The position numbers and the translations under genes were made by a program. 64,000 bases of DNA from Planococcus donghaensis MPA1U2 (lineage in GTDB: Bacteria; Bacillota; Bacilli; Bacillales_A; Planococcaceae), in the NCBI RefSeq assembly GCF_000189395.1, contig NZ_AEPB01000044.1, positions 54,106 through 118,105 of the forward strand, in the 5' to 3' direction. Positions within the stretch are counted from its first letter, which is position 1. The number at the start of each line of letters is the position of its first letter. The notes under the pieces were generated by a model that saw nothing but the letters and a program-made list of their open reading frames with translations, had not been told where the DNA came from and did no database searches. Below are positions 32,991-41,611 of the stretch, piece by piece.

Positions 32991-33449
32991 TTGCCGTTAA
33001 CCATCAATCGAAGAATAGCTTTAATCTTATTTGTAATAGCAGCGATTTATTTGTTTTTAAGCTTTCAATTACCGAATTATCCATATGCACCGGTAGATGC
33101 TGATGTGATACCAAAAGGACTAGGCATCTTAATGATTATTTTATCTATTGCTCTCTTTTTCTCTAAAGCTATTGAAACCGAGGCGGAAAAAGAGAAACGC
33201 AATATTCCTAAAAAAGAATTATTAGTTTTACTAGCTGTTTTTGCCATGATTTTTCTTTATATTTTATTATTTGAAATCATTGGATTTGTCATTATGACTG
33301 CAATTTTTATCTTTTTCTGTTCATGGTTTTTAGGCTATACCAAATGGAAATCCAACATTATTGTTTCAATCTTATTTCCTTTAGGGATGTATGTGATTTT
33401 TGTTTTTGCTTTAGGAATTTCGCTACCTAAAGGCATTTTACCAATATAG
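32991..33449 (+). CDS. tctB: Tripartite tricarboxylate transporter small membrane subunit TctB
   Basis: Membrane protein of 152 residues with four predicted helices, the TctB pattern, with the short DADVIPKGLGIL motif after the first helix. The start is TTG 32991 after AAAGGAGG (nine-base spacing). It lies between tctC and tctA and forms the small subunit of the proton- or sodium-driven carrier. Confidence 0.88.
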   Translation: MPLTINRRIALILFVIAAIYLFLSFQLPNYPYAPVDADVIPKGLGILMIILSIALFFSKAIETEAEKEKRNIPKKELLVLLAVFAMIFLYILLFEIIGFVIMTAIFIFFCSWFLGYTKWKSNIIVSILFPLGMYVIFVFALGISLPKGILPI

Positions 33450-33463
33450 GAGGTGTGGACTTT

Positions 33464-34963
33464 ATGAATGCTTTTGACGGAATGATAACAGGTTTTCAAG
33501 TCGCTTTAAGCTGGGAAGGAATTTTGTTTGTTTTAATCGGTGTTATTGTCGGTACGTTAATCGGCATGATGCCAGGGCTTGGACCCATTAGTGCCATAGC
33601 CATTATGATTCCGATTACATATGGAATGGATCCAGCGCCTGCACTTGTCATGATGGCCGGAGTTTATTATGGCGCTGTATTTGGGGGATCGACTTCCTCA
33701 ATTCTCTTAAATGCTCCTGGGATTTCAGGAACTGTTGCAACAGCTTTTGATGGCTATCCAATGGCGCAACAAGGAAAGGCTGGGAAAGCACTAGCCATTG
33801 CTGCGATTGCTTCATTTTTCGGGGGAACGGTTTCTGTTATTATGCTGATGTTGTTAGCCCCAGCCTTATCAAGTGTAGCCATCTCGTTTGGCCCACCTGC
33901 CTATTTTGCATTAATGCTTATGGGATTAACTGCCATTTCCAGTTTGTCTGAAGGTTCTACGATAAAAGCGATGATCGCCGCAGTTGCTGGGGTAATGGTC
34001 GTTACTATCGGAATTGATCCACAAACTGGGACGCAACGATTTACGTTTGGGAATGTGAATTTGTTTGATGGATTTGACTTTTTAATTATTGCACTTGGTT
34101 TGTTTGCCATTGCAGAAGTTTGTATGTTGGTGCTTAATCGGAAAAATCGTAGCTTGAGTGATGATCAAAAACTTGGCAGCTTAAAAGTGACTCGAGCAGA
34201 TTTGAAAGAAATGAGCGGCCCAATGACCCGTCAATCATTTGTTGGGTTTATCCTCGGCGTACTGCCAGGTGCAGGTGCAACAATCGCTTCATTTATTAGT
34301 TATATCTTTGAAAAACGAATTTCAAAAAATCCAGAGGAATTTGGAAAAGGTTCTATAAAAGGGTTAGCCGCTCCAGAAAGTTCAAATAATGCCGCAACAA
34401 GTGGCGCATTTGTGCCGTTATTGAGTCTAGGTATTCCAGGTTCTGGGACAACAGCGGTTATGCTTGGTGCATTTCTAGTATTAGGCGTTCAACCGGGTCC
34501 ACTGTTAATGACGGATCGTCCAGAGATTTTTTGGGGGATTATTGCCAGTATGTATTTAGGAAATATTTTTCTATTGATCTTAAACTTGCCGCTTATTCCT
34601 TACTTAGCGAAAATATTGAGTATTCCGAGACCTTTGTTGATTTCATTAGTTATCATGTTCAGTTTGATCGGCGTATATTCGATTAGTTTTAATGTGTTTG
34701 ATCTTTATATGCTGCTTGTTTTTGGTGCACTTGGATTTGCTATGCGCGTTTTTTCTTTTCCAGCTCCGCCATTTATCTTGGCATTTATCTTAGGGGGAAT
34801 GATGGAGCAAGCGTTCAGACAATCGATGACAATTTCAAATGGAAACTTAGCAATCTTTGTTAACAGTCCATTGCCATTATCGTTAATTTTGATTGCGCTA
34901 CTCTCACTAGTTATTCCTGGTCTTCTAAAATGGAGAAGCCGTCGGAAGCTAGCTAACATGTAA
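33464..34963 (+). CDS. tctA: Tripartite tricarboxylate transporter large membrane subunit TctA
   Basis: Membrane protein of 499 residues with about 11-12 helices. The glycine-rich GTLIGMMPGLGPISAIA and the later GVLPGAGATIASFISY are the twin TctA signatures, one per half. ATG 33464 is ten bases after TAGGAGG; a GTG at 33455 overlaps the site. It is the translocating subunit for tricarboxylates with TctB and TctC. Confidence 0.93.
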   Translation: MNAFDGMITGFQVALSWEGILFVLIGVIVGTLIGMMPGLGPISAIAIMIPITYGMDPAPALVMMAGVYYGAVFGGSTSSILLNAPGISGTVATAFDGYPMAQQGKAGKALAIAAIASFFGGTVSVIMLMLLAPALSSVAISFGPPAYFALMLMGLTAISSLSEGSTIKAMIAAVAGVMVVTIGIDPQTGTQRFTFGNVNLFDGFDFLIIALGLFAIAEVCMLVLNRKNRSLSDDQKLGSLKVTRADLKEMSGPMTRQSFVGFILGVLPGAGATIASFISYIFEKRISKNPEEFGKGSIKGLAAPESSNNAATSGAFVPLLSLGIPGSGTTAVMLGAFLVLGVQPGPLLMTDRPEIFWGIIASMYLGNIFLLILNLPLIPYLAKILSIPRPLLISLVIMFSLIGVYSISFNVFDLYMLLVFGALGFAMRVFSFPAPPFILAFILGGMMEQAFRQSMTISNGNLAIFVNSPLPLSLILIALLSLVIPGLLKWRSRRKLANM

Positions 34964-34974
34964 GGGGGGACGAT

Positions 34975-36357
34975 GTGGTTCTTTCGAAACTTCGATTTTT
35001 GAGCCTGTTTTTTCTGTTGAGTTTGGCGAGTATCTACTATATATATCCCGGTATTGCTTCTGTTTATTCACTGCAGCAGCAATTAACACTGCTATTGTTA
35101 GGTATTGCCATCTATTTTTGGACACTCAGTTCATTGCCTATTGCAGCATCGAGCTTTGTGATAATCGGATTAATCTTGATGTTTGATGTGGTAGAGGAGC
35201 CGGAAGAAGCTTTCACAGGATTTATTTCAAGTGCTTTGTACTTTATATTAGTACTATCTCTTATTTCCACTGCTTTAGTAACGGCAGGAGTAGATCGAGT
35301 GTTTGCGCAAATTATTATGAAATTTAGCAGAGGTGGGTTTCGAGCAATCTTGTTCGGATTGCCTCTGCTTATTTTATGGATGCCTGTTTTTTTGCCGTCA
35401 GCTGTGGCGCGATTTCGTATACTCGAGCCAATTATTGAACAACTTAACATTCAGTTTGGCTTTGGACCAGAAAGTCTATTTCGCAAATATTGCATGTACT
35501 TAATAGGGATGTTTAACCAAAACTCAACAATGGTAGTGTTTACCGGAGGTGGATTTCCAATTCTGGCCGCACAATTATTGAAGGATTTTGGAAATACTGA
35601 AATTTCATGGCTCGGATGGTTTTTACGCATCGCTCCACCACTTTGGATCGCAATGCTAGTTATTAGTTTTAGCGTGTGGTTTTACTTTAAGAGGCAGCGT
35701 GACGCTACTGTCGCTACTTATCGGGAAGTTCCTAAAATGAATGATGAAAAATTCCCGCCCCGTTTTTGGTGGGTGATAATACCTTTTGGCATGATGATTA
35801 TTAGTTGGATTGTTTTAGACCAGGAACAAGTGCCGCTAGTTTTGGCACCGCTCTTGTTAGTAGGATATTATGGAATGCCGATTAATGGGTTAATAACCAA
35901 TCAAACGATAAGAAACTATGATTGGGAAAGTTTCTTACTAATAGGATCTTCCTTTTCACTTGGTTACGTAATTGAAATGAATGGGACAGCACTCGTGCTC
36001 GCTGAACAATTAATGAGCTTTTTACCACAAGGACTTGGAGAGTTTGGCAATTTTATTTTTATTGCTTGTGTTATTTTTGTGTTACGTTTTTTATTTGTCG
36101 TACCCTCGACTTCAATGATTATTATTTTTCCTATCATTATGAATTACGCGCGTATTCTTGACTTGTCGATTATAGCGAGTGCATTTTTAGTGATTATGAT
36201 TATTGGTGGTGTTACAGTATTACCAATTCATTCACCAACAACGTTTTTAGCTTTTCAAAAAAAAGCTCTTTCATTTAAGGAACAAATAATTGTTGGTAGT
36301 TATTCAAGCTTTATCATTCTCATCATCGCAATTACATGGGCGGCATTTATTTGGTGA
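34975..36357 (+). CDS. DASS/SLC13-like anion transporter
   Basis: Membrane protein of 460 residues with about 11-12 helices. Features match the divalent anion:Na+ symporter (SLC13, ArsB/NhaD superfamily) fold: the first helical hairpin region NQNSTMVVFTGGGFPI and the second VVPSTSMIIIFPI correspond to the two SNT-like anion-binding loops. It starts with GTG 34975, behind GGGGGGACG and 11 bp after tctA, so a secondary carboxylate carrier is cotranscribed with a binding-protein-dependent one. The anion is unknown; dicarboxylate or citrate is likely from context. Confidence 0.75.
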   Translation: MVLSKLRFLSLFFLLSLASIYYIYPGIASVYSLQQQLTLLLLGIAIYFWTLSSLPIAASSFVIIGLILMFDVVEEPEEAFTGFISSALYFILVLSLISTALVTAGVDRVFAQIIMKFSRGGFRAILFGLPLLILWMPVFLPSAVARFRILEPIIEQLNIQFGFGPESLFRKYCMYLIGMFNQNSTMVVFTGGGFPILAAQLLKDFGNTEISWLGWFLRIAPPLWIAMLVISFSVWFYFKRQRDATVATYREVPKMNDEKFPPRFWWVIIPFGMMIISWIVLDQEQVPLVLAPLLLVGYYGMPINGLITNQTIRNYDWESFLLIGSSFSLGYVIEMNGTALVLAEQLMSFLPQGLGEFGNFIFIACVIFVLRFLFVVPSTSMIIIFPIIMNYARILDLSIIASAFLVIMIIGGVTVLPIHSPTTFLAFQKKALSFKEQIIVGSYSSFIILIIAITWAAFIW

Positions 36358-36453
36358 ATAGATAAAAGCTTGAACTGAGGTTTCTTATGTTTAACCGATT
36401 TTATACGGGGTAGGGTACTTAGAGAGCGAAAAAACACGAGGAGGAACTAAAAT

Positions 36454-36837
36454 ATGTTTAATTACACAGTAGATACATCTAAAACAGTGAGCGAGGCCGT
36501 TGAAGCTTTAGAAGAAAACTTAAAGGCAGAGAAGTTCGGCGTACTTTGGAATTTTGATTTAACTGCGAAGCTTCAAGAAAAAGGAGAAGATTTCGATACT
36601 CCTTATACGATTTTAGAAGTTTGCAATCCGCAAGAAGCAAACCGTGTACTATCCGAAAACTTGATGATTGGCTACTTCCTGCCTTGTAAAATCGTTGTGT
36701 ACAAAGAAAGCGACAGTGTAAAAATTGGGATGCCGAAACCAACTGCTTTGATTGGCATGGTAGAAGACCAAAACATTAAATCGATTGCAGAAGACATTGA
36801 ACAACGATTGATCAAATGTATTGACCAGTCTGCGTAA
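36454..36837 (+). CDS. DUF302 protein at the edge of the persulfide locus
   Basis: Protein of 127 residues with a full-length DUF302 domain (KFGVLWNFDLTAKLQEKG and LPCKIVVYKESDSVKIGMP are typical). DUF302 proteins are small cytosolic proteins often found with sulfur-oxidation and heavy-metal genes; the biochemical role is unknown. It has three cysteines, of which the one in LPCKIVVY is often conserved. It lies 147 bp upstream of cstR, and a GGGGTAGGGTA stretch before its promoter region resembles a degraded CstR site. Confidence 0.8.
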   Translation: MFNYTVDTSKTVSEAVEALEENLKAEKFGVLWNFDLTAKLQEKGEDFDTPYTILEVCNPQEANRVLSENLMIGYFLPCKIVVYKESDSVKIGMPKPTALIGMVEDQNIKSIAEDIEQRLIKCIDQSA

Positions 36838-36905
36838 TTAGATATGCACATATACACCCGAGCTGGTCTTTATGTTAAAGAGATTTTCTATCGTAAGCTA
36901 ATGTG

Positions 36906-36934
36906 TTGACTGCATACCCTAAGGGGTATAAAAT
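36906..36934 (+). promoter_or_regulatory. cstR promoter with embedded CstR operator
   Basis: TTGACT (36906-36911), 17 bp, TAAAAT (36929-36934). The spacer holds ATACCCTAAGGGGTAT (36914-36929), a near-perfect palindrome of the CsoR/CstR operator type. Binding would hide both promoter boxes, giving autoregulation. Confidence 0.82.
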
Positions 36935-36984
36935 AAGGGGTAAGTAAGATATCCTTTATTTTATAAATAGGAGGCATAATCGAT

Positions 36985-37245
36985 ATGAAATACGATAAAC
37001 TTGTTGAAAACCGATTGAAAAGAATAGAAGGCCAGCTACGCGGTGTGATTAAAATGGTTGAGAACGAAGGCGAATGCAGAGACGTTGTTATGCAGCTCTC
37101 AGCAGTAAGAAGTGCAGTAGATCGTGCTATTGGAGTAATCGTTAGCGATAACTTAGAATCATGTGTACGTGAAAGTATTGACAAAGGCGAAAGTACTGAA
37201 AGCATGGTAAAAGAAGCTGTAGACTTACTCGTAAAGAGCAGATAG
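36985..37245 (+). CDS. cstR: CstR, persulfide-sensing CsoR-family repressor
   Basis: Protein of 86 residues of the CsoR/FrmR/CstR helical family. Cys31 and Cys60 are present at the positions used by Staphylococcus aureus CstR, and the copper-ligand histidine of CsoR (four residues before the second Cys) is replaced by Asn56. This identifies a thiol switch that forms polysulfide cross-links rather than a copper sensor. Neighbouring rhodanese, TusA and persulfide dioxygenase genes agree, and B. subtilis YrkD occupies the same position. Target palindromes occur before itself and the next operon. Confidence 0.9.
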   Translation: MKYDKLVENRLKRIEGQLRGVIKMVENEGECRDVVMQLSAVRSAVDRAIGVIVSDNLESCVRESIDKGESTESMVKEAVDLLVKSR

Positions 37246-37256
37246 AAAATTAATGT

Positions 37257-37299
37257 TTGACAATCAAAAACATATGCTTTAACATACCCTGTAGGGTAT
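37257..37299 (+). promoter_or_regulatory. Promoter and CstR operator of the sulfur operon
   Basis: Candidate promoter TTGACA (37257-37262), 17 bp, TAACAT (37280-37285). The palindrome ATACCCT-GT-AGGGTAT (37284-37299; perfect 7-bp arms) overlaps the -10 and start site. Confidence 0.75.
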
Positions 37300-37347
37300 A
37301 AAAAAGTGCGGCGTCACTATAAAACGTTATTTTTTTTGAAAAAATAA

Positions 37348-37363
37348 ATACCCCTACGGGTAA
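37348..37363 (+). promoter_or_regulatory. Second CstR-like operator before the DsrE2 gene
   Basis: ATACCCCTACGGGTAA lies about 50 bp after the perfect palindrome at 37284 and just before the ribosome site of the DsrE2-like gene. Two tandem sites suggest cooperative repression. Confidence 0.65.
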
Positions 37364-37382
37364 TTTAAATGGAGGCAATACA

Positions 37383-37865
37383 ATGGCACAAGAGCAAAAG
37401 AAAACTACGATCGTATTATTTAGCGGTGACTATGACAAGGCAATGGCGGCTTATATTATTGCCAACGGTGCTGCGGCATACGATCACGAAGTAACAATTT
37501 TCCACACATTCTGGGGATTAAATGCATTAAGAAAAGAAAATCCACCAGAGTTGAAAAAAGGTCGTTTAGAAACGATGTTCTCGAAAATGATGCCAAGAGG
37601 TGCAGATAAACTTGGTTTATCAAATATGCATTTTGGCGGAATGGGCCCGAAAATGATCAAACAAGTTATGAAAAAACACAATGCATTATCTTTGCCACAA
37701 TTAATTGAAATGGCAGAAGAACAAGATGTGAAAATGATTGCTTGCACAATGACAATGGATCTTCTAGGACTTCAAAAAGAAGAATTACTTGATGAAATCG
37801 AGTATGCAGGAGTTGCAGCTTATCTTGGAGATGCAGAAGACGGGCACGTTAACCTATTCATTTAA
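37383..37865 (+). CDS. DsrE2-like sulfur carrier protein (YrkE-like)
   Basis: Protein of 160 residues of the DsrE/DsrF superfamily. The likely sulfur-carrying Cys121 lies in KMIACTMTMDLLGL, the motif of DsrE2 proteins, which exchange sulfane sulfur with TusA and rhodanese. The N-terminal IVLFSGDYDKAMAAYIIANGA strand-helix fits the fold. First gene after two CstR operators; ATG 37383 behind GGAGGCA. It probably accepts sulfur from the rhodaneses encoded downstream. Confidence 0.88.
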   Translation: MAQEQKKTTIVLFSGDYDKAMAAYIIANGAAAYDHEVTIFHTFWGLNALRKENPPELKKGRLETMFSKMMPRGADKLGLSNMHFGGMGPKMIKQVMKKHNALSLPQLIEMAEEQDVKMIACTMTMDLLGLQKEELLDEIEYAGVAAYLGDAEDGHVNLFI

Positions 37866-37896
37866 TTAAATTTAAATATGAAGGGAAAGATGCACA

Positions 37897-38262
37897 ATGG
37901 AATGGATTACATGGGTCATAATCGGAGCGGCAGTTCTTTGGTTGGTTTATCGATTCACTACGCCTACTAAAGGAGTTCAGTCGATTTCTACAGAAGAAAT
38001 GAAATCACAACTAGGTAAAAAAGATAAACAGTATATAGATGTAAGAACGCCAGGTGAGTTCAAAGGAAATCACATTAAAGGCTTTAAAAACATTCCATTG
38101 AATGAATTACCGAAACGCATGAATGAACTATCAAAAGATAAAGAAACATTAGTTATTTGCCAAAGCGGGATGCGTAGCAGCAAAGCCAGCCAATTATTGA
38201 AAAAAAATGGCTTTACCGCAATTACAAACATTAGAGGCGGAATGAGCAGTTACCGCAGATAA
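37897..38262 (+). CDS. Membrane-anchored rhodanese
   Basis: Protein of 121 residues with an N-terminal transmembrane helix (about 3-19) and a single rhodanese domain; active-site Cys88 in the loop CQSGMRSS. The domain probably faces the cytosol and carries sulfane sulfur as a persulfide near the membrane. Resembles B. subtilis YqhL-type anchored rhodaneses. It lies 31 bp after the DsrE2 gene in the CstR-controlled operon. Confidence 0.88.
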   Translation: MEWITWVIIGAAVLWLVYRFTTPTKGVQSISTEEMKSQLGKKDKQYIDVRTPGEFKGNHIKGFKNIPLNELPKRMNELSKDKETLVICQSGMRSSKASQLLKKNGFTAITNIRGGMSSYRR

Positions 38263-38277
38263 AAGGAGAGATTTATC

Positions 38278-38574
38278 ATGAAAACCATGACAACTCAAGA
38301 AGTTCAAGAATTATTGGAAAGTAACCAATCAATTAATTTGATCGATGTTCGTGAAACAGACGAAGTTGCAGCAGGTAAAATTCCAGGTGCGATCAATATT
38401 CCTTTAGGAACATTGGAGTCTCGCATGGGCGAACTTGATAAATCACAAGAATACATTATGGTTTGTCGTTCAGGTGGACGCAGTGGTCAAGCAACTAGTT
38501 TCCTTGACAGTCAAGGTTACAATGTTACGAACATGGACGGCGGAATGCTGAATTGGAACGGCGAAACAAACTAA
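38278..38574 (+). CDS. Single-domain cytosolic rhodanese
   Basis: Protein of 98 residues, the minimum rhodanese length, with active-site Cys63 in the loop CRSGGRSG. It moves sulfane sulfur between thiosulfate, low-molecular-weight persulfides and protein carriers. ATG 38278 follows AAAGGAGAG, 15 bp after the membrane-anchored rhodanese. Having two separate rhodaneses plus two fused ones in one operon is notable. Confidence 0.9.
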   Translation: MKTMTTQEVQELLESNQSINLIDVRETDEVAAGKIPGAINIPLGTLESRMGELDKSQEYIMVCRSGGRSGQATSFLDSQGYNVTNMDGGMLNWNGETN

Positions 38575-38617
38575 TTACCTGCTGAAACAACAAGCGGAAT
38601 ATCAAGGAGGAAATTTA

Positions 38618-39175
38618 ATGGTACAGATCGACTTCACATTAGATGCAAAAGGATTGGCATGTCCAATGCCAATCGTAAAAACGAAAAAAACAATGAAAAG
38701 TATGGATTCAGGGAAAGTACTAGAAATTCTTGCGACAGATAAAGGATCAACTGCTGATCTTCAAGCATGGGCAAAAAGTTCAGGACATCAATATATTGGG
38801 ACTGAAACTGAAGGAGACGTTTTACGCCATTTTCTGCGTAAAGATGGTGCAGGATCTCCTGAAGAAACCATTACTATACCTGAAATCGCATTAACTGATT
38901 TTGCTCAAAAAGTTGAAACAGATGAAAATCTAACCATTTTAGATGTTCGTGAAAAAGACGAATTTGAAGAAGCTCATATTCCTGGTGCAGTTCATATCGC
39001 TTTAGGTGATGTAGAAACGCGCATGGAAGAGTTGGAAAAAGAAGACACAATTTATATAATTTGCCATTCTGGTCGTAGAAGTGGAATTGCAGGAGATTTA
39101 ATGGCTAAAAAAGGCTTTGATAAACTTTATAACGTAGTACCAGGTATGAGAGATTGGACAGGAAAAACAGTTTAA
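38618..39175 (+). CDS. TusA-rhodanese fusion protein (CstA/YrkF-like)
   Basis: Protein of 185 residues. Residues 1-75 are a TusA domain with carrier Cys15 in LACPMPIVK; residues about 90-185 are a rhodanese with active Cys149 in CHSGRRSG. This is the domain plan of B. subtilis YrkF and close to the core of S. aureus CstA. The fusion should pass sulfur internally from rhodanese to TusA. ATG 38618 is behind AAGGAGG. It precedes the persulfide dioxygenase gene. Confidence 0.92.
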   Translation: MVQIDFTLDAKGLACPMPIVKTKKTMKSMDSGKVLEILATDKGSTADLQAWAKSSGHQYIGTETEGDVLRHFLRKDGAGSPEETITIPEIALTDFAQKVETDENLTILDVREKDEFEEAHIPGAVHIALGDVETRMEELEKEDTIYIICHSGRRSGIAGDLMAKKGFDKLYNVVPGMRDWTGKTV

Positions 39176-39192
39176 AAATTTTAACTAATTAT

Positions 39193-39209
39193 ATACCCCT
39201 GGAGGTAAT
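39193..39209 (+). promoter_or_regulatory. CstR-like motif overlapping the ribosome site of the persulfide dioxygenase gene
   Basis: ATACCCCTGGAGGTAAT shares ATACCCC and GGTAA with the operator at 37348 but includes the Shine-Dalgarno GGAGG. It may be an internal operator or a chance match. Confidence 0.35.
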
Positions 39210-39214
39210 TTTGT

Positions 39215-40342
39215 ATGACGGTAACAGCAATGACAGCAAGTGAAGTAGCAAAAAAAGTAGTAAACAATCAGCCATTGTTCATCTTAGATGTACGAAATGG
39301 CGATGCTTTCTCGGATTGGAAAATTGAAGGCGGCAATATCCAATATTTGAATACACCTTATTTCGATTTATTGGACGGCGTCGAAGAAGTGGTTTCAGAA
39401 TTGCCAACAGACAGAGACATTTTAGTGGTCTGTGCAAAAGAAGGGTCTTCGGTTATGGTAGCAGAAATGTTGTCAGAAGAAGGCGTTCAAGCAGCTTATC
39501 TACAAGGTGGTATGAAAGCTTGGAGTGAGCATCTGGAACCAGTAAAAGTCGGTGAATTGAGCAACGGCGGAGAATTATATCAATTTGTACGTCTTGGCAA
39601 AGGTTGCCTTTCTTATATGGTAATCTCTGAAGGAGAAGCCGCTGTAGTTGATGCAACTCGCATGGCAAATATCTTCTTGGACTTCGCGCAGGAAAAAGGC
39701 GCAACTATTAAACACGTTTTTGATACACACTTACACGCCGATCACATTTCTGGCGGTCGTGCAATTGCAGAAGCGACAGGTGCAATGTATTACTTGCCAC
39801 CAAAAGATGCAGAAGGCGTTGTATTTGAATACGCAGCTTTAGAAAATGGGTTAGAAGTGGAAATTGGAAGCTCGAAACTTGAAATTGAAGCTCTTTATTC
39901 ACCAGGGCACACAATTGGTTCTACTTCGTTTATCGTAGATAGCAAGTACTTGTTGACTGGTGATATTCTTTTCATCGATTCAATTGGACGTCCAGACCTT
40001 GCAGGTCTTGCAGAAGACTGGGTAGGCGATTTGAGAGAATCTCTTTACTCGCGTTATCAAGATCTAGCAAACGAACTTATTGTTCTTCCAGCTCATTTCA
40101 TGATTATTGATGAGTTAAATGAAGACGGCAGTGTGGCTAAAAAACTAGGTGATTTGTTTAAAGAAAACCACGGATTGAATATTTCGGACGAGCAAGAATT
40201 CCGTGATATGGTTACAAAAAACTTACCGCCACAGCCGAATGCTTATCAAGACATTCGCAAAACAAATATGGGTCAAATCACACCAGATGAAGAAATACAG
40301 CGTGAAATGGAAATTGGACCGAATCGCTGTGCAGTACGTTAA
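39215..40342 (+). CDS. Rhodanese/metallo-beta-lactamase persulfide dioxygenase-like protein (CstB/YrkH-like)
   Basis: Protein of 375 residues. Residues 1-110 form a rhodanese-like domain with Cys73 in VVCAKEGSS. Residues about 120-340 are an ETHE1-type metallo-beta-lactamase fold with the iron-binding motif THLHADH (171-177), the histidine in SPGHTIGST, the aspartate in [15 protein letters not shown] and the histidine in LPAHF. The non-heme iron enzyme should oxidise persulfides to sulfite or thiosulfate. Here the rhodanese comes first, while in S. aureus CstB (from memory) the lactamase fold comes first. The C terminus ends IGPNRCAVR, with a cysteine. Confidence 0.88.
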   Translation: MTVTAMTASEVAKKVVNNQPLFILDVRNGDAFSDWKIEGGNIQYLNTPYFDLLDGVEEVVSELPTDRDILVVCAKEGSSVMVAEMLSEEGVQAAYLQGGMKAWSEHLEPVKVGELSNGGELYQFVRLGKGCLSYMVISEGEAAVVDATRMANIFLDFAQEKGATIKHVFDTHLHADHISGGRAIAEATGAMYYLPPKDAEGVVFEYAALENGLEVEIGSSKLEIEALYSPGHTIGSTSFIVDSKYLLTGDILFIDSIGRPDLAGLAEDWVGDLRESLYSRYQDLANELIVLPAHFMIIDELNEDGSVAKKLGDLFKENHGLNISDEQEFRDMVTKNLPPQPNAYQDIRKTNMGQITPDEEIQREMEIGPNRCAVR

Positions 40343-40508
40343 GTAAGAGCTAGACTTTAAGCACACAATTATTTTAGGTGTGAAGCAAATCAGCGAAGAT
40401 TCTTGTGAATTCGCAGGAAAACAAGGCTGGTTTGTGGAATATCTTAAAGTAGATATAGTAAATAGTTATTTCGATAAATAGTATAAACAACTCAAAGGAG
40501 AGATATTG

Positions 40509-40736
40509 ATGAACGCAACTAAAGTATTAGACGCAAAAGGGCTAGCATGCCCAATGCCAATCGTAAAAACAAGAAAAGAAATGAAAACTATGGAAAGTGG
40601 CGAAGTTCTTGAAATCTTGGCAACTGATAAAGGCGCACAAGCAGATTTAGCTGCATGGGCAAAATCAGGTGGTCACGAACTTATGGATTCTCAAACAGAG
40701 GGCGATGTCTTCAAATTCTGGATTAAGAAAGGCTAA
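40509..40736 (+). CDS. TusA-family sulfur carrier (YrkI-like)
   Basis: Protein of 75 residues consisting of a lone TusA fold with carrier Cys14 in LACPMPIVKTRKEM. It is very similar to the TusA half of the fusion gene 2 kb upstream, so the two probably arose by duplication. ATG 40509 is behind AAAGGAGAG. It is separated from the dioxygenase gene by 166 bp and precedes the exporter gene; a hairpin with T-rich tail lies in between. Confidence 0.92.
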   Translation: MNATKVLDAKGLACPMPIVKTRKEMKTMESGEVLEILATDKGAQADLAAWAKSGGHELMDSQTEGDVFKFWIKKG

Positions 40737-40748
40737 AAGATAGAGTAG

Positions 40749-40779
40749 AGGGTATCGGTACGATACCCTTTTCCCTTTT
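40749..40779 (+). terminator. Hairpin between tusA-like and tauE-like genes
   Basis: Stem GGGTATCG / CGATACCC (40750-40757, 40761-40768), loop GTA, followed by TTTTCCCTTTT. Probably a partial terminator, since the exporter starts 28 bp later and no promoter is evident. Confidence 0.7.
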
Positions 40780-40795
40780 AGAAAGGTGATGTAAA

Positions 40796-41572
40796 ATGAG
40801 CATAGATTTTATCATTGTTATATTTCTCATCGGCTTTATTGGTTCTTTTATTTCCGGAATGGTGGGAATCGGTGGCTCGATTATCAAGTATCCGATGCTA
40901 CTTTATATACCAGTAATGCTAGGCTACACAGCTTTTAGTGCCCATGAAGTATCAGGTATTAGTGCCATTCAAGTCTTTTTCGCGACTATCGCCGGAGTAT
41001 GGGCATATCGTGGGAGCGGCTATTTAAACAAAACATTGATCGCTTATATGGGTGGTGCGATTTTAGTAGGTAGCTTTATCGGTGGCTATGGTTCAACATT
41101 ATTGTCTGAGCAAGCTATTAATATTGTCTATGCTGTCTTGGCAACAATTGCTGTAATTATGATGTTTATGCCTAAAAAAGGTGTGGATGACATTCCGCTT
41201 GATCAAGTTACCTTTAACAAATGGCTAGCAGCAGGATTAGCATTTGCTGTCGGAATTGCAGCCGGAATCGTAGGCGCGGCAGGTGCCTTTATTTTGGTGC
41301 CGATTATGCTGATTGTATTGAAAATCCCAACGCGGATGACAATTGCAACTTCGCTTGCGATTACATTCTTGTCGTCAATCGGTGCAACAGTTGGTAAAAT
41401 TGTTACGGATCAGATTTTATATGGTCCAGCATCTATCATGATTGTTGCAAGTCTTATTGCAGCACCGCTTGGAGCTAAGCTAGGGCAAAAAATGAATACG
41501 AAATATCTTCAATGGATTTTGGCCTTACTAATCTTAGGTACCGCTATTAAAATCTGGTCAGATATTCTTTAA
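40796..41572 (+). CDS. TauE/SafE-family sulfite/sulfur-anion exporter (YrkJ-like)
   Basis: Membrane protein of 258 residues with about eight helices and the two TauE repeats ([15 protein letters not shown] early, [16 protein letters not shown] later). Members export sulfite, sulfoacetate or related anions, or import thiosulfate. As the last gene of the CstR-type locus it probably removes sulfite formed by the persulfide dioxygenase, as proposed for TauE in the S. aureus cst operon. Closed by a strong terminator. Confidence 0.9.
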   Translation: MSIDFIIVIFLIGFIGSFISGMVGIGGSIIKYPMLLYIPVMLGYTAFSAHEVSGISAIQVFFATIAGVWAYRGSGYLNKTLIAYMGGAILVGSFIGGYGSTLLSEQAINIVYAVLATIAVIMMFMPKKGVDDIPLDQVTFNKWLAAGLAFAVGIAAGIVGAAGAFILVPIMLIVLKIPTRMTIATSLAITFLSSIGATVGKIVTDQILYGPASIMIVASLIAAPLGAKLGQKMNTKYLQWILALLILGTAIKIWSDIL

Positions 41573-41577
41573 CATAT

Positions 41578-41611
41578 AAAAGAGGACGCCTTTTAAAGGG
41601 CGTCCTCTTTT
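41578..41611. terminator. Bidirectional terminator of the sulfur operon
   Basis: Perfect stem AAAAGAGGACGCC / GGCGTCCTCTTTT with loop TTTTAAAG. It also covers the stop of the convergent dehydrogenase-like gene. Confidence 0.92.

Noticed and set aside
36402-36418. Possible CstR operator before the DUF302 gene
   Set aside because: TACGGGGTAGGGTA has the right composition but no inverted symmetry, unlike the three better sites.
40750-40768. GGGTATCG-GTA-CGATACCC considered as a CstR operator
   Set aside because: The half-sites are in the opposite order (GGGTAT then ATACCC) and a T-rich tail follows, so a terminator hairpin explains it better.
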